A stretch of 64,000 nt of DNA from Diplonema japonicum (GCA_964019335.1 OZ025659.1:1-64000); one strand, 5' to 3'. Shown: positions 43,203 through 53,624, numbered from the stretch's first letter. A program made the numbers and translations. The notes: a model not told the origin generated them from the letters alone.

Positions 43203-45227
43203 CTAGTCCGTACGAGGGGGGGGTGCTCTGAATCTGGGCGGGCGTACAACAGGTCTACCTGGACCTCTTCCCCCCATTTGTGGTAGAGGTGGGTGGGAAT
43301 TATCCACTGTCTCGTGTACCACTCTGTCATCGTCCGCAGGGGCGTAGACCAGTTCTTTCGTCCCGTCGATCTCGATCTTGTACGGCACGGCCTGCTGGTC
43401 TGTCCCCCATGTCTTCCCTTTCCAGCGTGTTGCCTTGACTGTCCCAGTCTTCCATCTCCCGTTCCCCACGTTGCACGTCACCCTGTCCCCCACTCGGAAT
43501 CGCAGCAAACTCGGCGGGGTATCGGGAGGTGTTCCAGGCTCGGAACTTTTCCGTACCATCGACGTCTTCCTCGACACCTCCGACGGGTACAGACTGCCGT
43601 AACCCTTTGACGTTGGGACGCTGTACCGCTGCTTCACAGGGGACTTCACTGGAGAACTTTTCCGAGAAACCTTCGACTGAATGTCACTGCCTGCAGGGGA
43701 TTGTAGGCCTACGTTGTACTCATCAGCTGCCGGAGACACCGACGTCTGAACGACAGAAGGTGGCGGTGCGATGCTTGGAGGGGGCTCCAATAGACGCTGG
43801 AAGTGGTACTCCTCTGAGTACAGCTCAACAGGCGCCGGGCGCGAAGGTGGCTGTGATGGGTGTGAAGCTTGAGACGCTGCAGGTGCCTGCTGATGGGATG
43901 CCTGTGCTGGCACTGAGAGCATCACGCTCGAGGGGGCCAAGCGCTGACTGGAAGACGCGGATGGTGGCGGCGCTGCAGTCACTGCCGATAGATGATCTGC
44001 CGCTTGTTGATGAGACGGGTGCGAAGCTTGAGATGCTACAGGAGCCTCATAATACCCATCATGGTGTGAAGACCTCGGGTCGGAGATCCGCCGGCTCGGC
44101 GCGTGGTACAAGGGTGCTGAATCGTGATGCTCGGGCTCTGCTGGAGGCGGCATGTATCCACGCACAGGTACCTTCCGTCTCTGGCCGCTGTGCATTTGGG
44201 TTGTATAATGGCCGCTGTGAAGCTGCGAGCTAGATGGTGGCGGATCGTACAGTCCTTGCGTGTGCGCGGAGTGGTACGGCACCTGCTCGGGATACGCCGT
44301 TGAGTCTGGCCTTTGATAGTGTAGTTGGGGCTGCGAGAGTTGCAGTTCTTGGCGCTGCTGCTGTTCCATCCGAGAATGCAAGTGCTGCTGCCGTTGGTGT
44401 TCCATTTGGGTTTGCAGCTCGTGCTGCTGCTGCTGCTGTGTTAAAGACAGCCTTTTGACTTCATGGAGCTCGTTGACGAGCAGCCGTTGGTTGTCTTCCA
44501 CGTGCTGCAGCTTGCTGACTATCCCCTTGAGGACAAGGCTGGTCTCGGATTGTGAATTACTGTTACTTCTAATGCTTCGGTTCTGGCTTGAGTGGCGTAG
44601 AGCCGGCTTTGTACGGAAAGGCGACACCCTCTTCACAGGCAATTGAACGGATTGCACGGACGATGAACGCGAGGGTGTGTTGTTGATGGCATCTAGTTGG
44701 ATGTAGCACAAGCCCTCTGAACGACACTTTGTGATGGCTGCAGCAAGGTCGTCACCGTTTCTAATAAGACACCCTTGCAGCCCAACGACGGTGGCCCCCG
44801 GCTGGATGCCGCTCGTGTGAGCTGTTCCCCACTGAGCTACTGATGTAATCATGACACCGCCTCGCTCGCACTCTTCGTACTCCAGGCCTAAGGGTTCTGC
44901 AGATGACAAGCGGACGTGATACCGGTCGGCGCCTTGGTCCCGTAGAGCCATGAGCCTGCCCAGCTCTCCCTCCAGCCCATGTAACTCTGTTGCTAAGTCA
45001 TGTCTTTCCTGAGCTAGCACTTCTCTCTCTGTGTCTATGACTACCTCCGCCTCAGAGGGTGGCGGAGGGGTCCTCCTTCCCCTTTCCCCTTCCCGCAGTC
45101 TTTCTTGCAAGCTCGCTTGCCGCCTCAACAGATACTCCCGCTCCCTCGTGAGCTCGCTGTCTGCATTCCCCGCGAGGTCGCCATTCTTGTTGTTCCACTC
45201 ATCCCAGTCTATTGTATCCTGCTCCAT
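43203..45227 (-). CDS. PDZ-domain protein with C-terminal Tudor-like barrel
   Basis: A 674-residue ORF. An N-terminal coiled coil (TREREYLLRRQASLQERL) is followed by a PDZ domain at about residues 100-180 (PLGLEYEE, GVMITSVAQWGTAHTSGIQPGA). A long Gln/Pro/Ser-rich low-complexity region (about 250-540) contains a second short coiled coil. A C-terminal beta-barrel of a type seen in algal and protist proteins comes last (FRVGDRVTCNVGNGRWKTGT, then YKIEIDG and VYAPADDD). PDZ domains bind C-terminal peptides, so this is probably a scaffold. It lies 107 bases upstream of the CTF-motif gene and shares the barrel type with it. The stop is TAG. No enzymatic domain is present. Confidence 0.82.
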   Translation of the reverse strand: MEQDTIDWDEWNNKNGDLAGNADSELTREREYLLRRQASLQERLREGERGRRTPPPPSEAEVVIDTEREVLAQERHDLATELHGLEGELGRLMALRDQGADRYHVRLSSAEPLGLEYEECERGGVMITSVAQWGTAHTSGIQPGATVVGLQGCLIRNGDDLAAAITKCRSEGLCYIQLDAINNTPSRSSSVQSVQLPVKRVSPFRTKPALRHSSQNRSIRSNSNSQSETSLVLKGIVSKLQHVEDNQRLLVNELHEVKRLSLTQQQQQHELQTQMEHQRQQHLHSRMEQQQRQELQLSQPQLHYQRPDSTAYPEQVPYHSAHTQGLYDPPPSSSQLHSGHYTTQMHSGQRRKVPVRGYMPPPAEPEHHDSAPLYHAPSRRISDPRSSHHDGYYEAPVASQASHPSHQQAADHLSAVTAAPPPSASSSQRLAPSSVMLSVPAQASHQQAPAASQASHPSQPPSRPAPVELYSEEYHFQRLLEPPPSIAPPPSVVQTSVSPAADEYNVGLQSPAGSDIQSKVSRKSSPVKSPVKQRYSVPTSKGYGSLYPSEVSRKTSMVRKSSEPGTPPDTPPSLLRFRVGDRVTCNVGNGRWKTGTVKATRWKGKTWGTDQQAVPYKIEIDGTKELVYAPADDDRVVHETVDNSHPPLPQMGGRGPGRPVVRPPRFRAPPPRTD

Positions 45228-45610
45228 GCTGCCATGGTTCCTGGGGATGGATTATTTAAATTCTTTTCTTGTTTGCTTTTTTTCTTTCTTTTTAATTTTT
45301 TTCCCTCATAAAACGCAAGATTCTTTATAAAAGGCAGACAGAAATAGAAGAATGGGAAAAGGAAGAAGACAAAAAGAAAGAAAAAACGCCAAAAAAAAAA
45401 AAACTGCCGCTTACAGCAGAAAAAAGGAGAAAAAAAAAAACATAAAAAAAGAAGAACACAGAGGACCCTAGAACGTTTTACTTACCACATTTCCAGGGGG
45501 TCCATATGTGGGGGGAAATGGGAACGTGATCAAAAAAAACAAACAAAAAAAAAAAACAAAAAAAAAAGAGGGACAGAACAACATATAAAAAAAAAAGAAG
45601 GAAAATCCTC
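45228..45610. other. A/T-rich intergenic spacer, no gene seen
   Basis: Dominated by A-runs (on the gene strand, T-runs). Nothing coding was recognised; open frames here are phenylalanine/lysine-rich artefacts. Confidence 0.6.
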
Positions 45611-46240
45611 TCACGCGTGTGCAACCTTTGTGGTATCCGCACCTGAAACGAAGGATTTTCCACACCCGCAGGACCCGACCGAGTTTGGGTTGAGGAAAAC
45701 AAACTTTTCGGAAGCCTTGTCGACGTGGTAGTCCATGACTGTACCCACGACGTGCATGAACGCCTCGGGCTCTACCATGATGGTCACACCATGCTGAGTG
45801 GTGCTGGATGACGTGAAGCGAGACTTGTTCGCATCTATGTAGTCAGAGTAGAGGTAGTCCATGGTGTATGCAAGGCCATTGCAACCCTTCTTCTCGACAC
45901 CTACCTTGACCCCCACTGGGTGGTCTTTCTTTACACGTAAAAGGTCCATTATCACCTTAGCTGCGTCTTCGGTCACCATCAGGATTTCTTTCTTCGCGCT
46001 CTGCATTCTCCGCTGCAGTGCAGACACCTTCGCCTTTGCTCCCTCCACCACCTCCCCTGCCACCACCGTCACCGGCACCCTCAAGGACTCGTCCTCCCCC
46101 AGTGAGCTTTCCATACCCCCTCCCTTCGGAAACGCTTTTGCCATCGCAGGCCGCCTCCTCCTTTTCCCCATAACCGGTATCGTGTTCACCGCAAAGGTTT
46201 CCACAGCCTTCTTCGCTCCTAGCCTTGCCAGTGCCGACAT
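45611..46240 (-). CDS. A-type iron-sulfur cluster assembly protein, IscA/ISCA1-like
   Basis: A 209-residue ORF with the HesB/IscA fold in its C-terminal 130 residues. All three ligand cysteines are present: one in KKGCNGLAY and two in GSCGCGKSF, the latter after the family signature FVFLNPNSVG. The N-terminal 80 residues are basic and Arg/Lys-rich (GKRRRRPAMAK), consistent with a mitochondrial targeting sequence. It likely helps mature [4Fe-4S] proteins in mitochondria. TTCATTTTCCAG lies about 20 bases before the ATG. The stop is TGA. Function is assigned by family. Confidence 0.93.
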   Translation of the reverse strand: MSALARLGAKKAVETFAVNTIPVMGKRRRRPAMAKAFPKGGGMESSLGEDESLRVPVTVVAGEVVEGAKAKVSALQRRMQSAKKEILMVTEDAAKVIMDLLRVKKDHPVGVKVGVEKKGCNGLAYTMDYLYSDYIDANKSRFTSSSTTQHGVTIMVEPEAFMHVVGTVMDYHVDKASEKFVFLNPNSVGSCGCGKSFVSGADTTKVAHA

Positions 46241-46536
46241 TTTTTTTTAAAGGTTTTGCTGGAAAATGAAGATAAAGACGTTAGAAGAAACAAAAAAAAA
46301 ATCAATTTTGTAATTTGGCAGCGAATGTGGTAAAATAAAAAGGGGGGGAAGGAGGACGTTGGTGTAAGAAGAAAAAACAAGAAAGTTTCTATGTGCACAC
46401 ACGAGCGTTATTATTTTCTATAATAAAAACCCCACTCGTTGGGCGCGTGTGTCTCGACATAAAAAAAAAAAAAAAATAGATCAAACAAAATAAATAAATA
46501 AAAAACGATAACACATCACACAATTAGAATTCGCAC

Positions 46537-47811
46537 TCAGTGAAGGGTGGCGTTCCCCGTACCGAACCACACAGTGGTGTTGTAGTAGTTCTCCGCGACG
46601 ACGAACACAGCGGTGTGGTCGGTGTGCGGGTTGAAGGTGGGCCACGCCGTCATCACACCGAACATAGCAGCGGGGTTCATATTATCCCTGCCCACCGCTT
46701 GAACGTGCGCATTACCAGGTGCACGTCTATCGTCGCCCTGCGGCACGGGCCCCCAGTGGTCGTAATTTGTCTCAAGACGCCACCATCCATTGGGCTGCGT
46801 GGAGTCGATGTGCCATGCATCGATTTCCTTCTCCCGCCCACGAGTGATGATGGCACCCTGTCCCTTACCCCCTCCCGACACGATGTAGTACATGGGTGCG
46901 ATCATGGGTGCCTCGGAGAGGATTTCAACAAGGTGTGGGTATCCCGTTGCGTTCATCATCCCGTTCCTTGCCACAAGCGAAGGTGTCAGCCCGCCAGCAA
47001 GGAGCATTTCCGCGGCATTCTTCCACAAGATACCGCCTTGGCAACGCGCGTCCATTGTAATAGCGAACCCATCGGGACCGCCTTTCATGGCGTTTTGAAC
47101 ACCGATGTAGGTGGCGATGGATGTCCCTGTCCATAACGTCTTTCCTCCCTTTTGGAACTCCACTTCCCATATAAGCGGGCGGAGGACGTTTGGAATGTTC
47201 CAGTCGAAGTTTCTACCATGGACTACAGTACCGTCAGGGCGTTCAGCAACGATGGACGTGCACACCCCAGGAGGGCCTGTCACACCAGCACCATGTTTCG
47301 TCTTGAACGGGTAGATGATGTCTGTGTTGTTAACGCACTCGCCTGTCGGGCCTGTGTCGTTCCAGTTGGAGCAGTTGATGCCAACATGTTCCAAGACGTA
47401 CATTAAGTTCAAAGCAACGACCTGTCCCTTAGGGAGGTCCAGTGCCTTTGAGATCGATAGCATTTCTTCAGTGTATTCTTCTCCGAAGCCGCGGTAGTCT
47501 GCTAGAGGGCCTACTACTGTTTCGATGAGTTCGATTGCCCACTTTGGGACTAGGGAGTCAAGGTAATTGTTGATCATTTCTCTAGTGTTGTTTGGGAGGG
47601 CCTTCAGAGGTTCTATCCATCGTGTAGAGGCGGGGAGGTCCAAGTCCAGGACCACGTGTGGGGGCGTCACGGGTTTGCGTTGTTTGTACTCTGCCTCCTT
47701 GCGTAATAGTCCATTGTTCATCCAGTCGGAAGATTTCCCTCCATGGTAGTTGCATGCCGTGTCATTCGGCAGTGCTGCTACCGTCAGCAGCATCACACCT
47801 ATTTGAAGCAT
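46537..47811 (-). CDS. Secreted/lysosomal N-acylethanolamine amidase / acid ceramidase family protein
   Basis: A 424-residue ORF with a signal peptide (MLQIGVMLLTVAALP). The conserved N-terminal region with DLDLPASTRW precedes the core GVCTSIVAERPDGTVVHGRN. The Cys there is the expected autocleavage-exposed nucleophile (Ntn hydrolase), and GRNFDW is the family signature. Several N-glycosylation sequons (NNT, NCS, NTT) fit a luminal protein. Members hydrolyse ceramide or N-acylethanolamines at acid pH; the substrate here is not determined. Length matches the family. The stop is TGA. The paired subunits would form by self-cleavage before that Cys. Confidence 0.92.
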   Translation of the reverse strand: MLQIGVMLLTVAALPNDTACNYHGGKSSDWMNNGLLRKEAEYKQRKPVTPPHVVLDLDLPASTRWIEPLKALPNNTREMINNYLDSLVPKWAIELIETVVGPLADYRGFGEEYTEEMLSISKALDLPKGQVVALNLMYVLEHVGINCSNWNDTGPTGECVNNTDIIYPFKTKHGAGVTGPPGVCTSIVAERPDGTVVHGRNFDWNIPNVLRPLIWEVEFQKGGKTLWTGTSIATYIGVQNAMKGGPDGFAITMDARCQGGILWKNAAEMLLAGGLTPSLVARNGMMNATGYPHLVEILSEAPMIAPMYYIVSGGGKGQGAIITRGREKEIDAWHIDSTQPNGWWRLETNYDHWGPVPQGDDRRAPGNAHVQAVGRDNMNPAAMFGVMTAWPTFNPHTDHTAVFVVAENYYNTTVWFGTGNATLH

Positions 47812-48426
47812 TTTTTTCTTCTTCAGTGTGTACTTCTCCCTGGTTTTGAAGTTTTTTTTTGAAATGTGGGGAGCGAAATAAAAAAGACAGGGGGGGGGGG
47901 GGAGAAAGAATAAAAAAGCACATAAGAAGGGTAAGAAGAAGGAGAGGGGAAGTTTATTTTACAATCAAAACAAAAAAAAAAAAGGTTTTAAACAAAAAAA
48001 AAGAAAGGAGGAAAAATAAATCGAGAGGGGGAAAAAAAAAGAAGGGAAAAAACGTTGTTTTTTTTTTAATCGTAGTCACCACATTGCCACATTTTTTTTG
48101 GGGGGGCTCTTGCCTCGATTTCTTTTTTCTTCAGGACAGTCGTGCACCAAAATAAACTTATATAAAAGAAAGAAGAAAAAAAGAGAGAAAGAGGAAACCC
48201 AATAACCACAACATATCTAATATTATTTTGTGGTTTTTTTTTCTTCTTTTTTTTTTCGGCTTTCTTTTTCCTTATCCTTCCGACACTTCTATAAAAAAAT
48301 ATATAAAAAAAATAATAAGGGCAAAAGAATGAGAAAAACTGTCTTTCTTCTTTTCCTTATAGGGGGGGGGGGGGGGGGATCTACAAAAAAACAAAAAAAA
48401 AAACTGTCATTTCTTCTTCCTTTTTT
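47812..48426. other. Intergenic spacer with G17 run, no gene seen
   Basis: Low-complexity A/T/G sequence including G12 near 47890-47902 and G17 at 48362-48378. Nothing coding was recognised. Confidence 0.6.
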
Positions 48427-49914
48427 CTACGGCAAAGGAACCTTGTCATTCTCAATCGCGTCAACCATAAAAGCTGTGAGGGTGAATTTTTTTGGGAGAA
48501 AAAAAAAAAAAAAAAAACACCTATCGGATCCTCCGGTTTTGTAACGAGCACGTGGCTCACCAAGGCATCAAGGAACTGGGGGATGGAATTCTCAGCCAGG
48601 TACTCCCGAGAGAGAGTGGTATTTACGTCAGCGGACATCCGGATCGCCTCTATATCAGCAGGGTCTTGCTCAAGAGCACCTTCAATGCTCGCCTTAGCCT
48701 CCTCAAGCCTCCCAGCGTCCGCAAGAATCGCCGCCTTCGCTTTAAAAAGAACTGCCTTAGACCTACTATGTCCGGTTAATGCCTCTGTCTCCTCGGTGGG
48801 AGGGTTCAAGATGCCGTCTTCACAGACCTTTAGGCCGTCTTCATCACGGCCCATCTCGCTGAGGAGGAAAGCTTTTTCACGGAGAAGGTTCGCCTTAGGA
48901 TGGAGGGCAAATGCGTTCTCGATTTGAGACAACGCCCCTTCAAGATCTTCTTGTACTGTTTTTTTCTTTCTTTTTTTTTTCCCTTCTTTTTTCGTGCAAA
49001 TACCTTTCTTAATCGGTATCAGTGCTTCACACGAAGGGAAGTAAACATTCCTGTGCGTCAGCGCGTTCATGTAGCATTTCTCCGCCTCTGCGATGTTGCT
49101 TGCAGCCTCGTACAGTTTCCCCATCTGGTGGTGTGTCACGTACTCCGCATCACCGGGGTCTGTACGCCCCGGGCTGAAGGTAAGTGCCTTCTGACAGTCA
49201 GCAATACCTTCATTGAGACGGTTCGATTTCTGTTTTTTTGTTTTTTTTTTTTGTTTACCAACGATTCTACATCTACAGATTCTGTACTTTATTAGAATCG
49301 ACTGATAAAGGAACCCCCAGGAAACGGTTAAAGAAATTCACTATGATAGAAACGAAGAGGTGCACGGCCCACCATGAGAAGTCACTGGCTGCGTGACATT
49401 GGGACAAGATGGAGGACTTCCTGAAAAAAGAGCTGCCGCGAGCCATACTGCAGCTTCCTCAAAGACACCATTTCTTTTTTGTTGCGGTACATACCCCGTG
49501 CAGATCTGCCCTGTATGAGAAGAGCCGGCCCAATTGCGGTTTTTCTTTGCTGTTCCCTTCGTTGCCTTTGAGGATGGCTTCATTTATGAGTTTGAAGGCG
49601 ACTTCGATGCCTTCCGTGATTTCTGCGGCCTTTGCCTTCATCATGGCACCCATCAAGGGTTTCTGTATCAGGTCGTACTTCTCACCCGCCATGGTGAAGA
49701 CCTCCACGGCCTCCTCGTCCTCCTCTATGGACGCGAGGATCGTCGCGATGGCCTCTGCGCACGGTGCCACCTCGAACGGCGGGGACGTGTCGAGCTTGCA
49801 CTGAAACAGTCTCAAGGCCCCTAACAGATAGTCTTTGTCCCACAGCTCGAACCCTTCCGACAGCGGCTTTTTAGCCAACCGCTGTATCATCGACTCCGTG
49901 CGTACCCTGCTCAT
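48427..49914 (-). CDS. TPR protein with C-terminal RIIa/Dpy-30-like docking motif (4 exons)
   Basis: Exons inferred: 49495-49914, 49004-49229, 48521-48955 and 48427-48473. Introns are 265 nt, 48 nt (in frame, no stop) and 47 nt, all GT-AG; the product is 375 residues. Splicing the 265-nt intron gives YRADLHG-KSNRLNEGIADCQKAL, a textbook TPR. Removing the 48-nt intron gives IPIKK-VQEDLEGALSQIE. The last intron restores PEDPIAFMVDAIEND, which follows REYLAENSIPQFLDALVSHV. That C-terminal pattern matches the RIIa/Dpy-30 dimerisation-docking motif found in cAMP-dependent kinase regulatory subunits and many axonemal proteins. It is likely an assembly adaptor, perhaps ciliary (inference). TACCTCAG lies about 12 bases before the ATG. 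The stop is TAG. Confidence 0.85.
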
Positions 49915-50056
49915 CTTGCTCTCCCTCCTGAGGTACGGTACTGAGCAACCACAACAACTACTTTTTCTTAGAATACAAAAAAGAAATTACGGGAATGGGG
50001 GGGAGGCTAGATTACTCTACACTTTTTTTGTCCCCTTCTCATTTTCTTTTTTTTCT

Positions 50057-51007
50057 TTACTCGGACAGAGCCCGCCAGATAATGGTGAAGAAAACACCCT
50101 GCAACACATTGACGAGCAGACGGGTGACAAGCCCGCGGCCGAACAGCCCTCGAAGACCGTCTTTCTGCACCACGATACGTGCAGCCTCGATGTACCCTGT
50201 GCTGGTGTCGGGGTGGGTCTGCCGGATAGTCTTCAAAACACGAAGGGAGTTGGAGCTGGTATCAGATGCGGCAGAGGCACAGATGCCAATTATACCGTTC
50301 CGGAGGTGCTTATAAGGGCCGGACCAAGCCGGCCATGCAGAAGAGAGGAAGTTAAAAACAAGGAACCAAGGGTAGGTCCCTACCCATGAAGCAACAAAAT
50401 TTGCCTCCCACCCGTTGAACAGCTCCAAGACACCCTTCTGCTTGACCTTCGCTACGAGCAATGCGTACGATGCATCACCATGAACCTGGCGTGTGGTCTT
50501 CAGGGTGTCTATAGGTGTGATGGTGACCCGAAAGGTGGCGGATAACACTGATCCAAAGAAGGTAGCCCATGAGAGGGGGATGTTAGGTGCGTAAAGTTCC
50601 CGGTAAGCCAATGCACCTGTGTTCATGAATGTGTCACCGAATCGGGTTAAGGGTGCTTGTATTATGGCCCATTCTATGCCTTTGTAAAACCGTTTGACGC
50701 CGCCTTCCCTGTACAGGATAGTGGCTGCGTTGCTCATGGTGTCCCCGTTGGCGTACTGATGGTTCATGACTGTTCGAAGCCACATGAAGCATATTACTTG
50801 GAACACGCCGGCAATGAGGCCTGCAGTGCCTACTTTCCAGGCTTTCAGCAGGGCCTTCATTGCTGCGCTTGCGTCCTCTTCTTCAACCTTTTGGTTTTCA
50901 TGCCGTCTGATTGCTAAAGATGTTTTCCAGCTCATCAGCACCATCCCTGCCAACATCATCGTCAGTACAAACATCAGCTTATATTTAGTTTTTAACATCT
51001 CGATCAT
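50057..51007 (-). CDS. Mitochondrial carrier family (SLC25-type) protein
   Basis: A 316-residue ORF with three carrier repeats of decreasing clarity. Signatures include a P-x-D-x-x-[KR] motif (TITPIDTLKTTRQVHG), a related motif in the third repeat (SNSLRVLKTIRQTHPD), and G-x-x-x-[FL]-[FY]-x-G segments (GVKRFYKGIEW, GVLELFNGWEA, GLRGLFGRGLVTR). About six hydrophobic helices are visible. These proteins exchange small metabolites across the mitochondrial inner membrane; the substrate cannot be read from sequence. The N-terminal 60 residues add an extra hydrophobic helix. The stop is TAA. A C22 run lies 16 bases upstream of the ATG. Confidence 0.85.
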   Translation of the reverse strand: MIEMLKTKYKLMFVLTMMLAGMVLMSWKTSLAIRRHENQKVEEEDASAAMKALLKAWKVGTAGLIAGVFQVICFMWLRTVMNHQYANGDTMSNAATILYREGGVKRFYKGIEWAIIQAPLTRFGDTFMNTGALAYRELYAPNIPLSWATFFGSVLSATFRVTITPIDTLKTTRQVHGDASYALLVAKVKQKGVLELFNGWEANFVASWVGTYPWFLVFNFLSSAWPAWSGPYKHLRNGIIGICASAASDTSSNSLRVLKTIRQTHPDTSTGYIEAARIVVQKDGLRGLFGRGLVTRLLVNVLQGVFFTIIWRALSE

Positions 51008-52008
51008 GTAGTGGGGGTCTGGCCCCCCCCCCCCCCCCCCCCCCTGGTTATAGAATTGTTAGGGGGAAAGAAAATAGGGAAGAAAAGTGAAAGGGGGACT
51101 ACGTAGTAAGGGGGGGGGGGGGGGGGGGGGAGAGGGGGTGAACGAAACACAAATAATTTTTTTTTGTTGTTGTAAAACTGCGTGGATCGTGTTGAAAAAA
51201 AAAAGAAGTTTTCAAAAAAAAGAATGAAAAAAAAAAAAAGTATACAATGTCAAAACGGAACTTCCCGAAGAATAAAAAATGAAAACTTAAGAGGAAAAAA
51301 AAAAAAAAAGAAAAAAAAACAACAACTTAAAAAAAAAGGAGGGGGAGGATAAAGAAAAGGAATAAAGAAATATTCTTTTTTAAAAAAAAAACTTTTATTT
51401 CCTTTCTTCCTGTCGTTCGCGGGGGCGTGTGGTCATTTTTTTTTCTCCCTTCCTTTGTTTTCTTCTTCTTTTTCTTTTTGCATTTGTTCTATGACTGGAG
51501 GACTACAAAGACGAGAAAGAGAGCAAGAGGAGGAGTGCAGTTGCAACACCACAGAGTAATAAAGGAGGACAACATTAGAAATTTTGCCTTGTCCCACTTT
51601 CTCAACACACTTTTTTTCTTCGCATTTCGTTCATTCAGTAACCCCCCTCCACATGTGTAAAAAAGCGGAGACAAATATTAATATCAGTTAATGTTTCGCA
51701 CTGATTTCTTTTCGTTCGGGGTGAATCGTAGCGAGGGCGCCCCAGGCCAACCTTTCCTGTAACGATGTTATGCTGCCTTTCAAAAAACTTGTGCAATCAG
51801 TGGCTGTGGCCCAATTTAAAAAAAAACTTTTTTTTTCTTTTCATAGTATTTGAAAATTTTGAAAAAAAAAAACTTTTTTTTTTGGCTAGGCAAGAAGGGG
51901 AAAAAGAGAAGAAAAAAAAAATTGACTATTTACTAAATAAAAATCAGATTACCTGATTTTTACGAATTTTTTTTTTTTCACGAGTAGTTGAATTTCACGA
52001 GCGAAGCG

Positions 52009-52059
52009 AGTGGTCAGGACCCTCGACCCCTGAAACCCTGGCCGAGGGTCCTGACCACT
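52009..52059. repeat. Perfect 17-bp inverted repeat
   Basis: AGTGGTCAGGACCCTCG (52009-52025) and its exact reverse complement (52043-52059) flank a 17-base loop, inside otherwise AT-rich DNA. It would form a very stable stem as DNA or RNA. Confidence 0.92.
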
Positions 52060-52751
52060 GACCTACGGCGGTGTTAGCGGCCACCAGATGCAAAAAATGA
52101 ATACCGAAAAAGCCCGAAAATTGCTCAGAGTAAAAATCAGATTTCATTTTGCATTTACTGCACTTTTTTAAGCCAAATTCGGCCTATTACTTTGATTTAT
52201 TCTTCACTTTGTATTTACTCGTGAACGGCAAAGTGATTTCTGATTTTTATGGCCTTTTAGAAATTTCCTCATGTAACTTTGCGGAATTAAGTAAAAAGAA
52301 GAAAAAAAAAATCACTAGTGGGAGGGGAGGGGGACACTTCGCCTGAAGTAAGTTAAACAACAAAACTGATACCATTCCTCCCCTAGATCCTGAAAAACCC
52401 GCGTTAAAAAAATAAAATAAATTTTAGAAATATTTTTGTTTTTTTTTCATTCCAGTAATGTACCCTGTAATCAATGGCTAAAAAAAACTTAAAAAGAGCC
52501 CCCCCCCTGCATTTTTTACTACATCTCATTTATTAATTTCACTGAAGGAAAAAAAAAAAAAAAAAAAAAAAAGGAGAAGAAAAAGAGGGGAGGGATAAGA
52601 AGAATAAGGTGAGTGAGACGGGTAAAATCGGAAAATAAGAAAGATGAACAAATTAGGGGAAAATAAAGTATTTTTTTTTTTCCTCTCTTTTTCGGGGTAC
52701 GACTACAAATAGAAACTTAAAGATTCACAAGATTCAGTAGGGGAAGGGAAA

Positions 52752-52823
52752 GAGGAAACTGGCGCCGTTGCTTGTGCGTTGCCCCGGAGGGTGAAAGTTT
52801 ATAACTTGTAAACACTTTGCGGG
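52752..52823 (+). repeat. Dispersed short repeat family A, copy 4 (diverged)
   Basis: CTGGCGCCGTTGCTTGTGCG and AAGTTTATAACTTGTAAACA align with the corresponding parts of copy 3. The middle is poorly conserved. Confidence 0.5.
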
Positions 52824-53396
52824 AAAACCCTGATTGTGCCATAGCTACTAATTACCTCACTCTCTTTTTGTTTCCCCGGTAATAGAGAGATATTGCTACA
52901 GAAGGCACCTTTTTTTGCTTTCCATTCATTTTTTCTCCCCCCCCCCAATTCGCCTCCCTTTTCTTTATATTATAAACAGGGGAAACCAGTGGCGCCAAAC
53001 TGCTTCTCGCCTTTAAAAAAAAAAAGTCTCTTACAAAAGTATATAACCTACCTGCGGAAAAATTGGCATATTATTAAAAAGAAAATTTAAAAAAAGGAAA
53101 AAGAAACGTTGCTTCTGACTTTCTTTCGTTTTTGTATTTTTTTTCCCCCTTTTTTTGCCTCACCTTCCTTTCTTTTTTAATTCACTGTTCGTTTGCTGCT
53201 TGGAGAATTCTTGGGGTAAGTTTGCTTGTCCGCTGGCACTATAAACTAGGGTGCCAAATAAACTATTCTTTCTTGGTATGTGTTTTTGCGCTCGCCGCCC
53301 CAGCTGCAAAAATATAACTACATGACGTGATTGCAAACTGAGCCCGCGGTGCGCTAATTATTTCTTCTTTTTTTTACCCCCTTTGCTCTTTTTTTT

Positions 53397-53430
<34 letters not shown>

Positions 53431-53550
53431 GGGAGAAACGATAAAGTAGCTCACAGCACAAAAAAAAAACCCCCATTTTTATATGGTCAAATATACGGCA
53501 TTTGTCACGAAGTTTTTTCATAAACCTAGCAAGAAAAAAGAAGAAAAAAA

Positions 53551-53624
53551 GAGTTAAAGGAGGCCAGGTGTCGGTGGCACCCTGCACAAGCACTGTCTAC
53601 TTGTTACAGGGGGCTCGACCGAGC
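53551..53624 (+). repeat. Dispersed hairpin repeat family B, copy 2
   Basis: Matches 30882-30956 with only a few substitutions and indels across the whole block, beginning GAGTTAAAGGAGGCC and ending GACCGAG. The flanks are unrelated. Confidence 0.8.
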
